From an uncultured Lachnospiraceae bacterium (GTDB lineage: Bacteria > Bacillota > Clostridia > Lachnospirales > Lachnospiraceae), in the NCBI GenBank assembly GCA_944375815.1, contig CALWBA010000148.1, positions 1 through 33,804 of the forward strand: 33,804 nucleotides of DNA. Reading direction: 5' to 3'. Below the pieces are notes generated by a model. That model had not been told where the DNA came from. It ran no database searches and worked only from the letters and a program-made list of their open reading frames with translations. Shown here in pieces: positions 31,392 through 33,804 of this stretch (positions within the stretch are counted from its first letter, which is position 1; every line of letters starts with the position of its first letter). The position numbers were made by a program, and so were the translations under genes.

Positions 31392-31420
31392 TTGACATTT
31401 ATTGTTGCCTATACTATGAT
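31392..31420 (+). promoter_or_regulatory. HxlR gene promoter
   Basis: Perfect TTGACA (31392-31397), 17-bp spacer, TATGAT (31415-31420), about 70 bases upstream of the HxlR start. It lies in the shared 164-bp divergent region, so HxlR could bind here to control both genes. Confidence 0.6.
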
Positions 31421-31490
31421 TTTATATGGAATTATAATAAAAACAAGTACGCACATTTTAGTTATATACTTACTAAAAGGAGAGTGTAAA

Positions 31491-31823
31491 ATGAGTAAAC
31501 GCTGCATCTCAGATGAATCCTTAGGTACAACGGGCTTCAGCTACACACTGTCGCTGATAAACGGAAAATATAAAATGACTATTCTATATACGCTTATGGA
31601 ATTCGGTGTAGTACGCTTTAATGAAATGAAAAAATATATTGGCGGAATCTCTTATAAGACTTTAAGTACAACTCTGAAAGAACTTGAAGCAGATATGCTT
31701 GTACATCGGGAAGAATATCCGCAAATTCCGCCCAAAGTTGAATACAGCTTAACAGAACGTGGAAAATCCCTGATTCCCATACTTGACGGAATGTGTGAAT
31801 GGGGAGATAAGAATCGTATTTGA
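31491..31823 (+). CDS. HxlR-family transcriptional regulator
   Basis: A 110-residue winged-helix regulator of the HxlR/MarR-like group. Seen: LSLINGKYKMTILYTLMEFGVVRFNEMKKYIGGISYKTLSTTLKELEADMLVHREEYPQIPPKVEYSLTERGKSLIPILDGMCEWG, which is the whole family core. The N-terminal cysteine (KRCISDES) may be a redox sensor. The ATG at 31491 is chosen because GGAG lies 8-9 nt upstream; residues further upstream in the frame are hydrophobic and unlike the family. Divergent from the flavodoxin gene, which it probably controls. Confidence 0.87.
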   Translation: MSKRCISDESLGTTGFSYTLSLINGKYKMTILYTLMEFGVVRFNEMKKYIGGISYKTLSTTLKELEADMLVHREEYPQIPPKVEYSLTERGKSLIPILDGMCEWGDKNRI

Positions 31824-31879
31824 TTTGCGTAGGCATGAAATCCTCCAAGCTGCCGGGTGACAATCCGGTCGTGGAGCAT

Positions 31880-31921
31880 AAAAAAGACAGGCCGGTATGA
31901 ACGAAAAGTCATACCGGCCTG
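31880..31921 (-). terminator. intrinsic terminator of rplY, probably bidirectional
   Basis: A perfect 13-bp stem (CAGGCCGGTATGA and complement, 8-nt loop) is followed by TCTTTTTT on the minus strand. On the plus strand CTTCTTTAT follows, so it may also serve the converging HxlR gene. Confidence 0.88.
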
Positions 31922-31936
31922 CTTCTTTATATACAA

Positions 31937-32512
31937 TTATTCCTCTTCCGTTTCATCCGTATCTTCTGTATTATGAACCGTAAAGACGGTAACAACGTCC
32001 GCTTCCGGATCAGTCAGCAAGTCAATGCCCTCTGTAGATGCGATTGGCAGATCCTTAACTTTTATGGTATCACCGGCTCTCATATTACCGACATCCACCT
32101 CAATTTTGCCGACCAGTGCTTCCGGAAGTGCCTTAAAGGAAATCTCCTCCAGCAGCTGCTCCGCAACACCGGTAGTCACCTTATCATGATTCAGAAGAAC
32201 AATCTCTGCTGTAGAGTGTACCTTCTCACCCTGAACCAGCGCCTGGAAGTCTACCTCCAGAATCTGACATTTCAGAGGATCAAATGCAATATCCTTGACA
32301 AGTACATTGATGGTCTGACCATCTACGTCCAACAGAATTCGGCTTCCCTTGCCATACTGTTTCAGAAAACGCTCAGCCTCAGCCTGTACCATCTGAACCG
32401 GCATGGATTCTTTAATTTCCCTGCCGAAAACGTTACCGGTAACAAATCCTTCCCGTCTAAGCTTTTTTGCTTTCATGTTTAAGTTTCTTTTCTCAGCTTT
32501 TAAAGTATTCAT
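31937..32512 (-). CDS. rplY: 50S ribosomal protein L25, Ctc form
   Basis: A 191-residue 5S-rRNA-binding protein of the long L25/Ctc type, associated with general stress response in Bacillus. Seen: LKAEKRN then KKLRREGFVTGNVFGRE at the N-terminal RNA-binding domain, ILLDVDGQTINVLVKDIAFDPLKCQILEVDF, and the C-terminal TL5-like domain (ALPEALVGKIEVDVGNMRAGDTIKVKDLPI), ending in an acidic tail. GGAGG lies 9 nt before ATG 32512. It is monocistronic with an extended -10 promoter, a structured leader and a strong terminator. Confidence 0.93.
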   Translation of the reverse strand: MNTLKAEKRNLNMKAKKLRREGFVTGNVFGREIKESMPVQMVQAEAERFLKQYGKGSRILLDVDGQTINVLVKDIAFDPLKCQILEVDFQALVQGEKVHSTAEIVLLNHDKVTTGVAEQLLEEISFKALPEALVGKIEVDVGNMRAGDTIKVKDLPIASTEGIDLLTDPEADVVTVFTVHNTEDTDETEEE

Positions 32513-32550
32513 TTATCTTTTCCTCCTAAAATGCTGAATGCTTAGCGGCT

Positions 32551-32575
32551 CTGCCCTGGGCGTATGCCCTGGCAG
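32551..32575 (-). promoter_or_regulatory. leader hairpin of the rplY message
   Basis: Minus-strand CTGCC-A-GGGC-ATAC-GCCC-AG-GGCAG forms a compact stem with a small internal loop, in the 5' leader about 25 bases upstream of the GGAGG. It is GC-rich inside an AT-rich leader. It could be a ribosomal-protein autoregulatory site or a stabilising 5' structure. No known leader family is recognised. Confidence 0.45.
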
Positions 32576-32608
32576 GACTGTTTAAGTATCTTTCCTTGTT
32601 ACATATGT

Positions 32609-32614
32609 ATTATA
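32609..32614 (-). promoter_or_regulatory. rplY promoter (extended -10)
   Basis: Minus-strand TGTTATAAT gives a TGN-extended perfect -10, about 97 bases before the start codon. No good -35 is seen, as is common with extended -10 promoters. It gives a leader of about 90 bases containing the hairpin. Confidence 0.5.
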
Positions 32615-32688
32615 ACACCATTGTTTCTGAAAATGCGCACAAACTTTTCTGATTTTTCCCCTGTATATTTGTCTTTTTTTCTTTATTC

Positions 32689-32717
32689 TTGCTCTTTTTA
32701 TTATTTTGTCGTATACT
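32689..32717 (+). promoter_or_regulatory. promoter of the SAM methyltransferase gene
   Basis: TTGCTC (32689-32694), 17-bp spacer, TATACT (32712-32717), about 33 bases before the start codon. Confidence 0.55.
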
Positions 32718-32750
32718 AATACGGAAATGCAATAGGAGGATTTACAATTC

Positions 32751-33491
32751 ATGAAAGAGAATCCATATGATAATGATAAATTTTTTGCTAAATACAGTCA
32801 GATGCCACGATCTGTTCAGGGATTAGAAGGCGCCGGAGAATGGGAAACACTTCAGTCTCTGCTCCCGGATTTCAAAGGTAAACGGCTGCTTGATCTTGGC
32901 TGCGGCTATGGCTGGCACTGCGCCTACGCGATGGAACACGGTGCTTTTTCCGCAGCGGGTGTAGACATCTCTCATCGTATGCTGGAAGTGGCACAAGAAA
33001 AAACAAAGCAGTGGGATCAGGTTAAGTATTACTGCTGTGCCATGGAAGATATCAGCTTTCCGGCTGAAAGCTTTGATATTGCGCTCAGCTCTCTTGCATT
33101 CCACTATGTAGAAAACTTCTCTCCCCTGATTCACAAAATCTACTCGGTCTTAAAGCCCGGCGGAACACTTATTTTCTCTGTAGAACATCCCGTGTTTACA
33201 GCCAGCGGTTCACAGGACTGGTACTATGATTCAGAAGGCAAAATTCTTCATTTTCCAGTAGATAATTACTATTACGAAGGAAAACGTAGCGCTGTCTTTC
33301 TCGGAGAAAGTATTACCAAATACCATCGTACTCTCACCACCTACCTGAACACAGTACTCACCGCCGGATTCACTCTTCAAAATATCGTGGAACCGCAGCC
33401 TCCGGCACATATGATGGATATTCCCGGAATGAAGGATGAGATGAGAAGACCGATGATGCTGATTGTAAAGTGCATAAAGGCAGCGGAATAA
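32751..33491 (+). CDS. Class I SAM-dependent methyltransferase
   Basis: A 246-residue methyltransferase of the UbiE/Methyltransf_11 type. Motif I KRLLDLGCGYGWHCAYAMEHG (SAM loop), VDISHRMLEVAQE, YYCCAMEDISFPAESFDIALSSLAFHYVENFSPLIHKIYSVLKPGGTLIFSVEHPVF supply the core. The substrate cannot be told; the EHPVFTASG region and the length fit a small-molecule methyltransferase common in Firmicutes. The distance from GGAGG to ATG (11 nt) is a little long, but no better start is present. Monocistronic, with its terminator overlapping the stop codon. Confidence 0.88.
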   Translation: MKENPYDNDKFFAKYSQMPRSVQGLEGAGEWETLQSLLPDFKGKRLLDLGCGYGWHCAYAMEHGAFSAAGVDISHRMLEVAQEKTKQWDQVKYYCCAMEDISFPAESFDIALSSLAFHYVENFSPLIHKIYSVLKPGGTLIFSVEHPVFTASGSQDWYYDSEGKILHFPVDNYYYEGKRSAVFLGESITKYHRTLTTYLNTVLTAGFTLQNIVEPQPPAHMMDIPGMKDEMRRPMMLIVKCIKAAE

Positions 33492-33505
33492 CTGCTGCCT
33501 TTTTT
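33476..33505 (+). terminator. intrinsic terminator of the methyltransferase gene
   Basis: GGCAGC and GCTGCC with flanking A-T pairs form a 9-bp stem around a 9-nt loop that includes the TAA stop. A run of T follows. Confidence 0.8.
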
Positions 33506-33514
33506 CTGAATAAC

Positions 33515-33543
33515 AAAAAAGCTTCAGAGTTTTACTCTGAAGC
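33515..33543 (-). terminator. intrinsic terminator of the tRNA-Glu/tRNA-Cys transcript
   Basis: Minus-strand GCTTCAGAGT-AAA-ACTCTGAAGC (10-bp stem, 3-nt loop) is followed by TTTTTT, 8 bases after tRNA-Cys. Confidence 0.85.
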
Positions 33544-33550
33544 TCTCTAG

Positions 33551-33622
33551 AGGCGTAGACCGGATTTGAACCGGTGAATCGAGGTGTTGCAGACCTATGC
33601 CTTACCACTTGGCTACTACGCC
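33551..33622 (-). tRNA. tRNA-Cys (GCA)
   Basis: The minus strand gives a 72-base cloverleaf. The acceptor stem is GGCGTAG/CTACGCC with discriminator U, as expected for tRNA-Cys. The D arm is GCCAAGTGGTAAGGC, the anticodon loop CTGCAAC reads GCA, and the T arm is ACCGGTTCAAATCCGGT. The first anticodon-stem pair is U-C, a mismatch. CCA is not encoded. It follows tRNA-Glu by 57 bases. Confidence 0.93.
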
Positions 33623-33679
33623 GTACATATTATATTATATGCATCTCTCATGAAAAATGCAAGACATTTTTCATAAAAA

Positions 33680-33751
33680 TGACTCCTACGGGAATCGAAC
33701 CCGTGTTACCGCCGTGAAAGGGCGATGTCTTAACCGCTTGACCAAGGAGCC
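33680..33751 (-). tRNA. tRNA-Glu (TTC)
   Basis: The minus strand gives a 72-base cloverleaf. The acceptor stem is GGCTCCT/AGGAGTC with one G-U pair, the anticodon stem CGCCC/GGCG flanks the loop with TTC, and the T arm is ACACGGGTTCGATTCCCGT. The terminal CCA is not encoded. It lies upstream of tRNA-Cys and shares its terminator. Its promoter is beyond the right edge. Confidence 0.93.
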
Positions 33752-33804
33752 TCATTCTCTTCCCGTTTTCTTAGAAGTTTCCTTCTAATAACTCCCCCTG
33801 TTGG

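Noticed and set aside
1..33804. CRISPR array, insertion sequence or rRNA operon
   Set aside because: No regularly spaced direct repeats, transposase frame or rRNA sequence was seen anywhere in the window.

Overview
The window looks like chromosomal DNA of an anaerobic Gram-positive gut clostridium, most likely a Lachnospiraceae-type organism (inference). It shows strong GGAGG ribosome-binding sites, TTGACA/TATAAT-type promoters, ferredoxins, the Ctc form of ribosomal protein L25, a non-cysteine-poor anaerobe repertoire, sulfatase and glycosidase genes, and clostridial-type mobile-element genes. No stretch longer than about 240 bases lacks a gene.

Left arm (1 to about 5130): an AT-richer arsenic-resistance segment read on the minus strand and running off the left edge. 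In transcription order it holds tnpV, a terminator, arsR, an ArsP-type permease, a ferredoxin-DUF2703 fusion, a cysteine-rich thioredoxin-like protein, a ferredoxin-ArsC fusion and an ACR3 arsenite pump. Two genes are damaged: ArsC has an in-frame TGA exactly at the P-loop arginine, and ACR3 loses its native C-terminus about 120 bases from the edge. The segment abuts the 3' end of the housekeeping gene rlmD. The last 92 codons of rlmD are a non-RlmD extension of element-like composition, so rlmD is probably the integration site.

Middle (about 5130 to 21400): rlmD; inorganic pyrophosphatase; an AraC regulator divergent from a GH120 beta-xylosidase; a MarR-MATE drug-efflux operon; an AraC-TetR regulator pair divergent from a URO-D-like protein; a three-gene membrane-lipid operon (PAP2/IPC-synthase-like, flippase-like, CDP-alcohol phosphatidyltransferase); an M28 peptidase; a DUF1858 protein; a sulfatase; a strongly built small ferredoxin gene; and a MerR regulator.

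Right (about 21500 to 33804): a minus-strand run comprising a TetM-like GTPase fused to a YacP/Rae1-type NYN nuclease, cysK and an alpha/beta hydrolase, followed after 141 bp by cutC, a transglutaminase/PNGase-like protein and a GH29 fucosidase. Beyond it lie a flavodoxin/HxlR divergent pair, rplY (L25/Ctc) with a leader hairpin, a SAM methyltransferase, and tRNA-Glu and tRNA-Cys.

The most interesting items are the ferredoxin-fused arsenic redox proteins with a repeated ArsR-type operator, the ArsC stop codon at the catalytic arginine, the rlmD integration scar, the ribosomal-GTPase/Rae1-like nuclease fusion, and the CutC/transglutaminase/fucosidase operon. All calls come from reading the sequence and remembered family knowledge. 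No database search was run.
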